Part shown: in pieces, positions 16,235 through 24,027 of the stretch
Layout of the letters: each line of letters begins with the position of its first letter
Position numbering within the stretch: position 1 is the first letter of the stretch
DNA from: Methylovirgula sp. HY1
Lineage (GTDB): Bacteria > Pseudomonadota > Alphaproteobacteria > Rhizobiales > Beijerinckiaceae
NCBI RefSeq assembly: GCF_019343105.1
Contig: NZ_CP073765.1
Coordinates: 1-64,000, forward strand
Reading direction: 5' to 3'
DNA: 64,000 nucleotides
Program-made: the position numbers and the translations under genes
The notes under the pieces: generated by a model
Told to the model about the DNA's origin: nothing
Seen by the model: only the letters and a program-made list of their open reading frames with translations
Database searches by the model: none

Positions 16235-19200
16235 ATGGGCACGAGAACGACGATGGACGGCAATACGGCCGTCGCGCATGTCGCCTACCGTATCAATGAA
16301 GTCTGCGCCATTTATCCGATCTCCCCATCGTCGACCATGGCGGAACTCGCCGATCAATGGTCGGCGGAGGGCGTGAAAAACATCTGGGGCAGTATTCCCG
16401 TCGTGCAGGAGATGCAGAGCGAGGGTGGCGCCGCCGGCTCCATCCATGGCGCGCTGCAGTCGGGCGCGATGACGACGACATTTACGGCGTCGCAAGGGCT
16501 GATGCTGATGTTGCCAAACATGCTGAAGATCGCCGGCGAGCTGACCGCGACGGTGTTTCATGTCGCGGCGCGCTCGCTTGCGACCTCGGCATTGTCGATC
16601 TTCGGCGATCATTCCGATGTGATGACCGTGCGCACCACGGGCTTCGCGCTGATCTCCTCGGCAAATGTCCAAGAAGCGCATGACGCGGCGCTCATCGCCG
16701 AAGCCGCGACGCTCGAATCGCGCGTCCCTTTCCTACATTTCTTCGACGGCTTCCGCACCTCGCATGAGCTGAATACGCTCGATCTCTTGAGCGATGAAGA
16801 TCTGCGCGCCATGATCTCGGACGACCTCGTGCGCGCGCATCGTGCGCGCGCGCTCAACCCCGAACATCCTTTCGTGCGCGGCACGGCGCACAATCCCGAT
16901 ACGTTCTTCCAGGCGCGCGAGGCGGTGAGCCCCTATTACGCCAAAGCGCCGGAGATCGTCGCCAAGGCGATGGCGCGATTCGCAGCCCTCACCGGCCGCA
17001 GCTATGGGCTCTTCGAATATGCCGGCGCGCCGGATTGCGAGCGCGTCCTCATCCTGATGGGATCCGGCGCCGAGACCGCGCGCGAGACCGTCAAGGTACT
17101 TACCGCGCGCGGCGAGAAAGTCGGCGTGCTGCAGGTCCGGCTGTATCGCCCTTTCTCGGCTGAGCATTTCCTTGCGGCGCTGCCGGCCTCGGTCAAGGCG
17201 ATCGCCGTGCTCGAACAGACCAAAGAGCCGGGGAGCACCGGCGAACCACTCTACCTCGATGTCGTCACGACTTTGGCGCAGAGTGTCGGCAGCGGCGAAC
17301 GTGCCGCGATGCCGCGCGTCATCGGTGGCCGCTACGGACTTTCGTCGAAGAATTTCTCACCGGCCATGGCGAAAGCGGTCTTCGACGAACTCGCCAAGCG
17401 CGATTCGGACGGTCGTTTTGCCGGACGCAACAGCTTTACGGTCGGCATCGACGACGATGTCTCGCACAGCGGCCTAAAGGTGAACGAGAGCTTTTCGATC
17501 GAACCGAAGACGACAACCCGCGCCGTCTTCTACGGGCTTGGCGCCGACGGCACGGTCGGCGCCAATAAGAACAGCGTGAAAATCATCGCCGAAGATGCCG
17601 GACGCTATGCGCAGGGCTATTTCGTCTATGATTCGCATAAGTCCGGAGCCCAGACCATTTCGCATTTGCGCTTCGGGCCGGAGCCAATCAAGGCGCCCTA
17701 TCTCATTTCCTCGGCTGGCTTCGTTGCCTGCCATCAGTTCGAATTCCTTGATCGGTTGAACGTGCTGCGGCTCGCGGCGCCTGGCGGTATCTTTCTACTC
17801 AACAGCCCTTATGGCAAAGACGAGACCTGGGACGAGCTGCCGCGCTCCGTGCAGCAGGAGATCATCGACAAGAAACTGCGGCTCTTCGTGATCGACGCCT
17901 CCAAGGTCGCGCGCGAAGTCGGGCTCGGCGTGCGGATCAATACGGTGCTGCAGACCTGCTTTTTTGCGATCTCAGACGTGCTGCCGCGCGAGGCGGCGAT
18001 CAAGCACATCAAGGAGTCGATCCGCAAGACCTATGGGCTCAAGGGCGAAAAGGTGGTGGCGGAAAATTTCGCTGCGGTCGACGGCACCTTGGAACGTCTC
18101 TTCGAAATTAAGGTGCCGGCGGCGCCCAGAAATTCGAGGGATCGGCCGCCCATCGTGGTCGCGACTGCGCCGCAATTTGTGCAGCAGGTCACGGCGCGGA
18201 TGATGGTCGGCCATGGCGATGATATTCCGGTGAGCCTGATCCCGGCCGATGGTACCTTTCCCTCCGGCACGAGCGCCTATGAGAAGCGCAATATCGCCGA
18301 TGCCGTGCCGGTCTGGGAGACCGATCTCTGCATTCAATGCGGCCAATGCGGCTTCGTCTGCCCGCACAGTGTCATTCGCGCCCGCTATTATCACGAGGAA
18401 GCGCTTGAAGGCGCTCCGTCGGGTTTCAAATCGGCACCAGTCAATGCGCGCGGCTGTCCCGAGGCTCGCTTCACGCTGCAGTTCTATGTCGAGGACTGCA
18501 CCGGCTGCGGCCTCTGTATCGAGGCCTGTCCCTCGATCAGCCCCCGCGAACCGGGCCGCAAAGCAATCAATCTGTGCGATAAGCAGCCGCTGCTGCGGAG
18601 CGAGCGCGAGAACATCGCTTTCTTCGAAAAGCTGCCGGTCAATGATCGCGCGCGCGTCGATTTCGCCAATGTCCGCGGCGTGCAGTTCCTCGAACCGCTA
18701 TTCGAATTCTCCGGCGCTTGCGCCGGCTGCGGTGAGACGCCCTATCTGAAGCTGCTCTCGCAGCTCTTCGGCGATCGCTCGCAGATCGCCAATGCAACCG
18801 GCTGCTCCTCCATCTATGGCGGCAATCTGCCAGTCACGCCATGGACGAAGAATCATGAGGGGCGTGGGCCGGCTTGGTCGAACTCGCTCTTCGAGGACAA
18901 CGCCGAATTCGGCCTCGGCTTTCGGCTTGCGGCCGACAAGCATCTCGAGCTTGCGCATGCACTGTTGGCACGTCTCGCTTTGGAGGTCGGCGAAGATCTC
19001 GCTAAAGACATTCGCCATGCGCCGCAGGTGCACGAATCCGAAATCCGCGTGCAGCGCGCCCGCGTCGCCGAACTCAAGACGCGTTTGCTGAAGATCGACA
19101 GTGACGTGGCGCGCGATCTTCTTTCCGTCATTGATCATCTGGTGCGCAGAAGCATCTGGATTGTCGGCGGCGACGGCTGGGCTTATGACATCGGCTATGG

Positions 19201-19840
19201 CGGTCTCGACCATGTTTTGGCGAGCGGCCGCAACGTCAATGTGCTGGTGCTCGACACGGAGGTCTATTCCAACACCGGCGGCCAGGCCTCGAAGGCGACC
19301 CCGCTCGGCGCCGTCGCGAAATTCGCTGCCGCCGGCAAGCGCGTCGCGCGCAAGGATCTCGCTTTGCAGGCCATCGCCTATGGGAATGTCTATGTGGCGC
19401 AGGTTGCGATGGGTGCCAATCCCCAGCAGACGCTCGATGCGTTTCGCGAGGCCGAGGCCTACGAGGGTCCCTCGCTCATCCTCGCCTATTGCCATTGTAT
19501 CGCGCACGGCATTGACATGCGGCACGGCATGAACCAGCAGGACCTTGCTGTGGCAAGCGGACTTTGGCCTCTGCTGCGCTTCAATCCGGAGATGCGCACC
19601 GTCGGCAAGAATCCATTCCTGCTCGATTCGCCGCGTCCGACGATCGCTTTGAAGGACTATGCCTATAACGAAATCCGCTATTCTTCGCTGGCGCGGACGC
19701 TGCCGGGCGATGCGGCGGAACTGCTCACCGAGGCGCAGGCCTCCGTCATCGAGAAATATCAGCAATATGAGGATTTCGCCGCGCGCGACGGCAGCCGATT
19801 CGTGCCGGGCGTCGGCATCATCGCGAAATCAAACCTATAG
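16235..19840 (+). CDS. nifJ: Pyruvate:ferredoxin (flavodoxin) oxidoreductase
   Basis: A 1201-residue single-chain PFOR that oxidises pyruvate and CoA to acetyl-CoA and CO2 and reduces ferredoxin or flavodoxin. It has the full set of domains: N-terminal pyruvate-binding domain (YRINEVCAIYPISPSSTMAE), gamma domain (about 410-600, GLGADGTVGANKNSVKII), a 2[4Fe-4S] ferredoxin insert (CIQCGQCGFVCPHS near residue 699; CTGCGLCIEACPS near 755), the proximal-cluster CAGCGE near 828, and the thiamine diphosphate site GGDGWAYDIGYGG near 976 with LDTEVYSNTGGQ. Length and motifs match NifJ. It sits 39 bp after the GltD-like gene, with a ribosome-binding site AGAGAGG. Regulation by the upstream FixK box fits an oxygen-sensitive enzyme. 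Confidence 0.96.
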   Translation: MGTRTTMDGNTAVAHVAYRINEVCAIYPISPSSTMAELADQWSAEGVKNIWGSIPVVQEMQSEGGAAGSIHGALQSGAMTTTFTASQGLMLMLPNMLKIAGELTATVFHVAARSLATSALSIFGDHSDVMTVRTTGFALISSANVQEAHDAALIAEAATLESRVPFLHFFDGFRTSHELNTLDLLSDEDLRAMISDDLVRAHRARALNPEHPFVRGTAHNPDTFFQAREAVSPYYAKAPEIVAKAMARFAALTGRSYGLFEYAGAPDCERVLILMGSGAETARETVKVLTARGEKVGVLQVRLYRPFSAEHFLAALPASVKAIAVLEQTKEPGSTGEPLYLDVVTTLAQSVGSGERAAMPRVIGGRYGLSSKNFSPAMAKAVFDELAKRDSDGRFAGRNSFTVGIDDDVSHSGLKVNESFSIEPKTTTRAVFYGLGADGTVGANKNSVKIIAEDAGRYAQGYFVYDSHKSGAQTISHLRFGPEPIKAPYLISSAGFVACHQFEFLDRLNVLRLAAPGGIFLLNSPYGKDETWDELPRSVQQEIIDKKLRLFVIDASKVAREVGLGVRINTVLQTCFFAISDVLPREAAIKHIKESIRKTYGLKGEKVVAENFAAVDGTLERLFEIKVPAAPRNSRDRPPIVVATAPQFVQQVTARMMVGHGDDIPVSLIPADGTFPSGTSAYEKRNIADAVPVWETDLCIQCGQCGFVCPHSVIRARYYHEEALEGAPSGFKSAPVNARGCPEARFTLQFYVEDCTGCGLCIEACPSISPREPGRKAINLCDKQPLLRSERENIAFFEKLPVNDRARVDFANVRGVQFLEPLFEFSGACAGCGETPYLKLLSQLFGDRSQIANATGCSSIYGGNLPVTPWTKNHEGRGPAWSNSLFEDNAEFGLGFRLAADKHLELAHALLARLALEVGEDLAKDIRHAPQVHESEIRVQRARVAELKTRLLKIDSDVARDLLSVIDHLVRRSIWIVGGDGWAYDIGYGGLDHVLASGRNVNVLVLDTEVYSNTGGQASKATPLGAVAKFAAAGKRVARKDLALQAIAYGNVYVAQVAMGANPQQTLDAFREAEAYEGPSLILAYCHCIAHGIDMRHGMNQQDLAVASGLWPLLRFNPEMRTVGKNPFLLDSPRPTIALKDYAYNEIRYSSLARTLPGDAAELLTEAQASVIEKYQQYEDFAARDGSRFVPGVGIIAKSNL

Positions 19841-19855
19841 GCACAGGAGCGTTCG

Positions 19856-20851
19856 ATGGATCTCGCGACCAACTATATGGGGCTTACACTCAAGAACCCT
19901 CTGGTGGCCTCCGCTTCGCCCTTGACCGGAAAACTCGACACGATCCGACAGATCGAGGACGCGGGCGCTGGGGCTATTGTGCTACCCTCGCTGTTCCAAG
20001 AAGAAATCGAAGCCGAGGCGGCTCGCTATGATCTTTTGACCGCCGTTAACACAGAGAGCGGACCGGAAGCGCAGAGCTATTTTCCAGCGCTCACCGACTA
20101 TAACATCGGACCCCACAACTACCTTGAACTCGTTCGCCGCGCGAGTGAAGCGGTCGACCTTCCGGTGATCGCCAGCCTGAATGGCATCACCGACGCGGGT
20201 TGGATTTCCTACGCCAAGCAGATCGAAGGAGCCGGAGCCAAGGGACTGGAACTCAATATCTATTTCATCCCGGCCGACCTCACGACGACAGGTCGCGAGG
20301 TCGAGCAACGTTATCTCGACATTCTGCGTTCTGTGCGTGCCGCTGTCTCGATTCCGGTGGCCATCAAGCTTAGCCCGTATTTCAGCTCGATCGGCAATAT
20401 GGCACTGGCGCTCCAGGATGCCGGCGCCGATGCTTTGGTAATGTTCAACCGGTTTTATCAGCCGGATCTCGATCTGCTAAAGCTGCAAGTTCTGACCGAC
20501 CTTGAATTCAGCGAACCAAACGAAATTCGCCTACCGCTGCTGTGGCTCGCCGTCCTCGCATGCAGAATGAAAGTGTCTCTCGCCGCGAGCACCGGCGTCG
20601 GCAGCGCCGACGATGTTGTGAAATATCTTCTGGTCGGCGCCGATGTGGTCATGACCACCTCGGCGCTGCTGCGGCACGGCCCCGGCTATATCGCCACCTT
20701 GCTTGAAGGTCTCGCGGCGTGGCTAGCCGCGCGGGACTTTGCGTCGCTACAGCCCGTCAGGGGCATCATGAGCCAGCACCGGCTGCGCGACCCGCAAGCG
20801 TTCGAGCGCGCCAATTATATTAAAATCTTGCAGGGCTACCGCCAGTCTTGA
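19856..20851 (+). CDS. Dihydroorotate dehydrogenase-like FMN flavoprotein
   Basis: A 331-residue TIM-barrel flavoprotein of the dihydroorotate-dehydrogenase class 1 superfamily, starting MDLATNYMGLTLKNPLVASA. Visible are the substrate/FMN segments SLNGITDAGWISYAKQIEGA, LELNIYFIP, PVAIKLSPYFSS and the phosphate-binding end ASTGVGSADDVVKYLLVGAD. The ribosome-binding site is CAGGAG, 15 bp after nifJ. Because it travels with PFOR and a GltD-like protein rather than with pyr genes, a redox role beside PFOR (compare PreA of dihydropyrimidine dehydrogenase) is more likely than pyrimidine synthesis. Confidence 0.85.
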   Translation: MDLATNYMGLTLKNPLVASASPLTGKLDTIRQIEDAGAGAIVLPSLFQEEIEAEAARYDLLTAVNTESGPEAQSYFPALTDYNIGPHNYLELVRRASEAVDLPVIASLNGITDAGWISYAKQIEGAGAKGLELNIYFIPADLTTTGREVEQRYLDILRSVRAAVSIPVAIKLSPYFSSIGNMALALQDAGADALVMFNRFYQPDLDLLKLQVLTDLEFSEPNEIRLPLLWLAVLACRMKVSLAASTGVGSADDVVKYLLVGADVVMTTSALLRHGPGYIATLLEGLAAWLAARDFASLQPVRGIMSQHRLRDPQAFERANYIKILQGYRQS

Positions 20852-20949
20852 ACGGCGGACATCGAGGCGGCCTTTCACTGTCGCATAAATTTCCAATGCG
20901 TTGATCAGCCGTGCGATATAAAATCTCGCGATTAGAGATATGATGAGAG

Positions 20950-21186
20950 ATGATCAGCAGATCGACGACAGACGGCGAAACCGCCATTGCGATCGAACGG
21001 CAGCGTTGCATCGACCGCGTTCTCGCCTATGCGGCGCTGCGGGATCAGGCAGCCATCGCTCTTGATAATGCGGCAAACGGTGACGCGGATGAAAAGCCGA
21101 GCGAAGGCGCTGCGGAGCGCGCACGAATGCAAGCAGAAGTGGCGCGCGACATTGCCAGCTTCTTAAGAGAGGACCCGAAGGGCTGA
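20950..21186 (+). CDS. Small hypothetical protein
   Basis: A 78-residue, mostly helical, charged protein (AIERQRCIDRVLAYAALRDQ, then an Asp/Glu/Ala-rich tail ending REDPKG). GAGAGATG provides a modest ribosome-binding site. I do not recognise it. It follows the PFOR operon on the same strand by 98 bp and could be its last gene. Confidence 0.4.
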   Translation: MISRSTTDGETAIAIERQRCIDRVLAYAALRDQAAIALDNAANGDADEKPSEGAAERARMQAEVARDIASFLREDPKG

Positions 21187-21247
21187 ACTAGCCGCGATAC
21201 ATCACTGTCCATCGCCAACGCAGTGCTCGACGACGCGACCCCTATCG

Positions 21248-22747
21248 TCAGATGGCAATGTCTTTATATCGGAATTCCATCATCATGCCGGTTACCATGT
21301 GGTAGAGGTTGTGACAGTGGCAGGCCCAACGTCCCGGATTATCAGCATCGAAAGCAATTCGGACACGGCCCATTTTCGGCGTGACGAGAACGGTGTCTCT
21401 AACGGCTCCCCGGATCGGCCGGCCATCGATCGCAATGACTTGGAACGCATGGCCGTGCAGATGGATCGGATGCGCCATCATCGAATGGTTGATCAGATCG
21501 ATCTCGACGCGCTGCCCCTTGCTTAGCATGAGCGGCGCCGCCTTAGGCCAGTACGCGCCGTTCAGCGACCATGCATAAGGGTTCATGGCGCCGGCGAGCG
21601 CGATCGTGCTGACCAAGTCCGCGGCGCGTTCAGACAGCGGTTCCGCTGTCCTCAACCGCGCTTCCAGCGAATTGTCGAGCGGCGGCGCGGCTTGTGCACC
21701 ATCTGCTATTCGCGGAATTCGTGCGCCGGCCGTGGCAAGGATGATTCCGGTCTGGCGAACATCGCCTTCGAGCCGCGCGAGAATCGGAAATGCGCCAGGT
21801 CCGGGCAGATCGATCAGGATATCGAGGCGCTGGGCCATCGCGATCGGGAAGCGGCGGCCTGCTAACGGATGCACGCGGTGGCCGTCGGTCGCGACCACGT
21901 GGCCGACGAGTTCACCGAGATCGATCCAGAATTGACTCGAGGATGCGCCGTTGATGATGCGGAGCCGAATCCGGCCACCGCGCTCGACGCGGACGACCTC
22001 CGGATCAAGGAGCGTTCGATCGTTGGCGAGGAAGGCATCATAATGAACGTCATTTAGATCCATGGTCATGCCGCCGGAACTGGACATATCCATCCCCGCC
22101 GCCGCCATCTTCGCCGCGCCGGCGACCATGCCGGCCATATGTGGTCTAGGCGCATCCCGGCTACTTTCGACTCGGCGCACCAGCGATTGCGCTGATTTTG
22201 CGCTCTTGCCGATAAGCTCGGCGAGCACCTCGTCCGGCGAGCGAAAGGTGAAGTCGTGCAGAACCAGGACGACTTCCTGTCGATCTTCGCGAAGCTCAGC
22301 GACATCATGGACGATGAGCGGCCCGGTCATCAGGCTTTGCTCCTGCAAACCGTGATGCGAATGCATCCAATAGGTGCCGGTGATCGGTGCATAGTCATAA
22401 GCCTGAACAGCACCATTCGCGATCGGCGGAGTCTGCGGCCAGGGAAATCCGTCCTGTGTCCAAGGCGGAAGCTGCCCATGCCAATGAACGATGGTGCGCA
22501 TGCCGGTTTCATTGGCGAGGTCGACGCGGAACCGCTCACCCGCGGCGAGGCGAATGCCTGAACGTCCGTCTGGACCAGTAAGGCCGAAGACTTTGGCGGC
22601 CCGGCCATTCACTTCGAGCACGCGGGTTCCGGCGACGAGGCGTTTTCCCGCGGGGGATGCGGCGCGTGCCACGCCAGGCAGCATGGGTAGGACACCAGCA
22701 GCCAGCGTGGTGCCGAGAAAGTCACGGCGAGACTGCATCTTGTTCAT
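21248..22747 (-). CDS. Multicopper oxidase (Tat-exported, CopA/CumA-like)
   Basis: A 499-residue periplasmic multicopper oxidase. The N-terminus has a twin-arginine signal (MQSRRDFLGTTLAAGVLP). Copper ligands are present in order: HWHG (88-91), HSHHG (129-133), HPIHLHGH (about 426) and HCHNLYHM (about 477) with a downstream Met for the type 1 site. A Met-rich insertion (MAGMVAGAAKMAAAGMDMSS, about 205-224) resembles that of copper-tolerance oxidases such as CueO/CopA. The start is supported by GAGGA five bases before ATG. It likely oxidises Cu(I) or other metals or phenols with O2. It is divergent from a degraded AraC gene and neighbours the RiPP cluster on the other strand. Confidence 0.92.
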   Translation of the reverse strand: MNKMQSRRDFLGTTLAAGVLPMLPGVARAASPAGKRLVAGTRVLEVNGRAAKVFGLTGPDGRSGIRLAAGERFRVDLANETGMRTIVHWHGQLPPWTQDGFPWPQTPPIANGAVQAYDYAPITGTYWMHSHHGLQEQSLMTGPLIVHDVAELREDRQEVVLVLHDFTFRSPDEVLAELIGKSAKSAQSLVRRVESSRDAPRPHMAGMVAGAAKMAAAGMDMSSSGGMTMDLNDVHYDAFLANDRTLLDPEVVRVERGGRIRLRIINGASSSQFWIDLGELVGHVVATDGHRVHPLAGRRFPIAMAQRLDILIDLPGPGAFPILARLEGDVRQTGIILATAGARIPRIADGAQAAPPLDNSLEARLRTAEPLSERAADLVSTIALAGAMNPYAWSLNGAYWPKAAPLMLSKGQRVEIDLINHSMMAHPIHLHGHAFQVIAIDGRPIRGAVRDTVLVTPKMGRVRIAFDADNPGRWACHCHNLYHMVTGMMMEFRYKDIAI

Positions 22748-22849
22748 AACGTCCTCGCGTCTTCGTTATCGCCGGAGCGGCTGGAAAGCGCTTTGCTGCC
22801 ACCAAGAATTTTCTCGACGTCACATTGGCGCTGGCGGTTTCGATCGATT

Positions 22850-23115
22850 ATCATGGCCGTGTCCTCCTGAACTGGCGGCTGCTCGCGCACCGCCAAGCCG
22901 GATCGGCCGTGGCCGCTATGCTCGCCGACCCCGCCGCCAAAAGCCGGACTCTGGACGAACTCGGCACTCGCCAACGCGTCGCGCGCCAGCCTTGTGCGAA
23001 TGTTTCAGCGCACAGCGCAACTGGCGCCGTTCGCATTCCTCGCGGAACTCAGGCTTGAGCTTGCAAGCCGAAAGCCGCCAGCATGGCGCGGCGAAGCCGA
23101 GCGCTCTTTAAAATT
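22850..23115 (+). pseudogene. AraC-family regulator, frameshifted C-terminal fragment
   Basis: HRQAGSAVAAMLADPAAK, then in another frame ALANASRASLVRMFQRTAQL and FAFLAELRLELASRKP, match the first HTH of AraC-family regulators. A frameshift near 22945 separates them; the N-terminal sensor and second HTH are missing. 23116-23373 contains no other gene and should hold the promoter of the precursor gene. Confidence 0.6.
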
Positions 23116-23373
23116 TCTATCATGATTCAGCTCCACCTTGTCTTGTCGGTTGAGTGATCTAGATGTGAACTGCGAGTCTTTGGGCAAGGATCGCAATTCG
23201 TGAACTTGATGGCTTCCCGCCTCGCCCTATAAATGAAGGCAATGTGCCACAGAATAGCTTAGCTTGTCGTCTATGGGCACGCGCGAGTTTCGCATTGTTC
23301 CAAGCGCTAAAAAAATGCTAGGTAAACGGGGGTCGCACATTTGTCCGATGAAATGTAGAGGAGGAGCTCTGCT

Positions 23374-23847
23374 ATGTCGCAAGTGAAGCGCGCTTCGGTG
23401 AGGAAGCGTCCAACCAAGACTCTATCGGTGTTTGGAATTGCTGGTGCCTCCTTGGCGGTTTCCGCGGGCGGGTCCGTAGCGGCTATGCCGCCCCAAAACA
23501 CAGCTTTATTTCATCTTCCCGCTTTCGGTGATGAAGAAATCTCCGACATCAGCTTGGCAACATTTCACGTCTTCAACCCGGATGAAGTCGAAACCTCAGT
23601 GCCGGGCATTCAGCTTGCGCGCGGCGGCTGCGGCTGTGGCCATGGCGGCGGTTGTGGCCACGGTGGCGGTTGCGGACATGGATGTGGTCGCGGATGTGGG
23701 CATGGCTGCGGGCGCGGTTGCGGGCGTGGTTGCGGCGGCGGCTGCGGTTGGGGCAGAGGTTGCGGTTGGGGCGGATGCGCCTGGGGCGGTTGGGGCTGGG
23801 GCTATGGCGGGTGCTGCCTCTCCTGGGGTGGTTGCGCTCTCTGCTAG
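23374..23847 (+). CDS. Gly/Cys-rich RiPP precursor (TOMM/LAP type)
   Basis: A 157-residue precursor peptide with a strong ribosome-binding site (AGGAGGAG). Residues 1-83 form a leader: a basic start (KRASVRKRPTK), a hydrophobic signal-like segment (SVFGIAGASLAVSAGG) and an acidic EEISDISLATFHVFNPDE region typical of a recognition sequence. Residues 84-157 form a core of Gly with 16 Cys and 1 Ser, built from C-G-H-G, C-G-R-G and C-G-W-G units and ending SWGGCALC. It is followed by a YcaO cyclodehydratase and a SagB dehydrogenase, which convert Cys/Ser to thiazole/oxazole rings. The core DNA is a degenerate 6-12-bp tandem repeat, prone to copy-number change. Product activity is unknown; microcin-like antibacterial or metal-binding roles are both possible. 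Confidence 0.85.
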   Translation: MSQVKRASVRKRPTKTLSVFGIAGASLAVSAGGSVAAMPPQNTALFHLPAFGDEEISDISLATFHVFNPDEVETSVPGIQLARGGCGCGHGGGCGHGGGCGHGCGRGCGHGCGRGCGRGCGGGCGWGRGCGWGGCAWGGWGWGYGGCCLSWGGCALC

Positions 23848-23931
23848 GCCCCGCGTGATCGCCGCGTCGATTCGAGCGACCACAATCTGACCGCGTTCGA
23901 GGCGGATATTTTACGTTTCATTTTGCTGCTG

Positions 23932-23960
23932 CCAATGCGCGCCTCGAATGCAGGCATTGG
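23932..23960 (+). promoter_or_regulatory. Hairpin between precursor and modification genes
   Basis: CCAATGC (23932-23938) pairs with GCATTGG (23954-23960) across a 15-nt loop in the 180-bp gap between the precursor and ycaO. There is no U tract, so mRNA stabilisation or partial attenuation, giving more precursor than enzyme, is more likely than full termination. Inference. Confidence 0.35.
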
Positions 23961-24027
23961 CCCGTAGATCGTTGTGGCCGTCGCTTGATGGCGTCCCTAA
24001 TTATTTGAAGGCGCGCGAACGGACCTC

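Noticed and set aside
18698-19765. 355-codon minus-strand frame inside nifJ
   Set aside because: Antisense shadow of the thiamine diphosphate domain of NifJ.
23620-23810. Short tandem repeats resembling a CRISPR-like array
   Set aside because: Repeats are 6-12-bp coding units without spacers; they encode the C-G-x-G motif.
23528-23890. Ala-rich frames overlapping the Gly/Cys precursor on both strands
   Set aside because: Frameshifted readings of the GGC/TGC repeats; the Cys-rich frame has the ribosome-binding site and leader motif.
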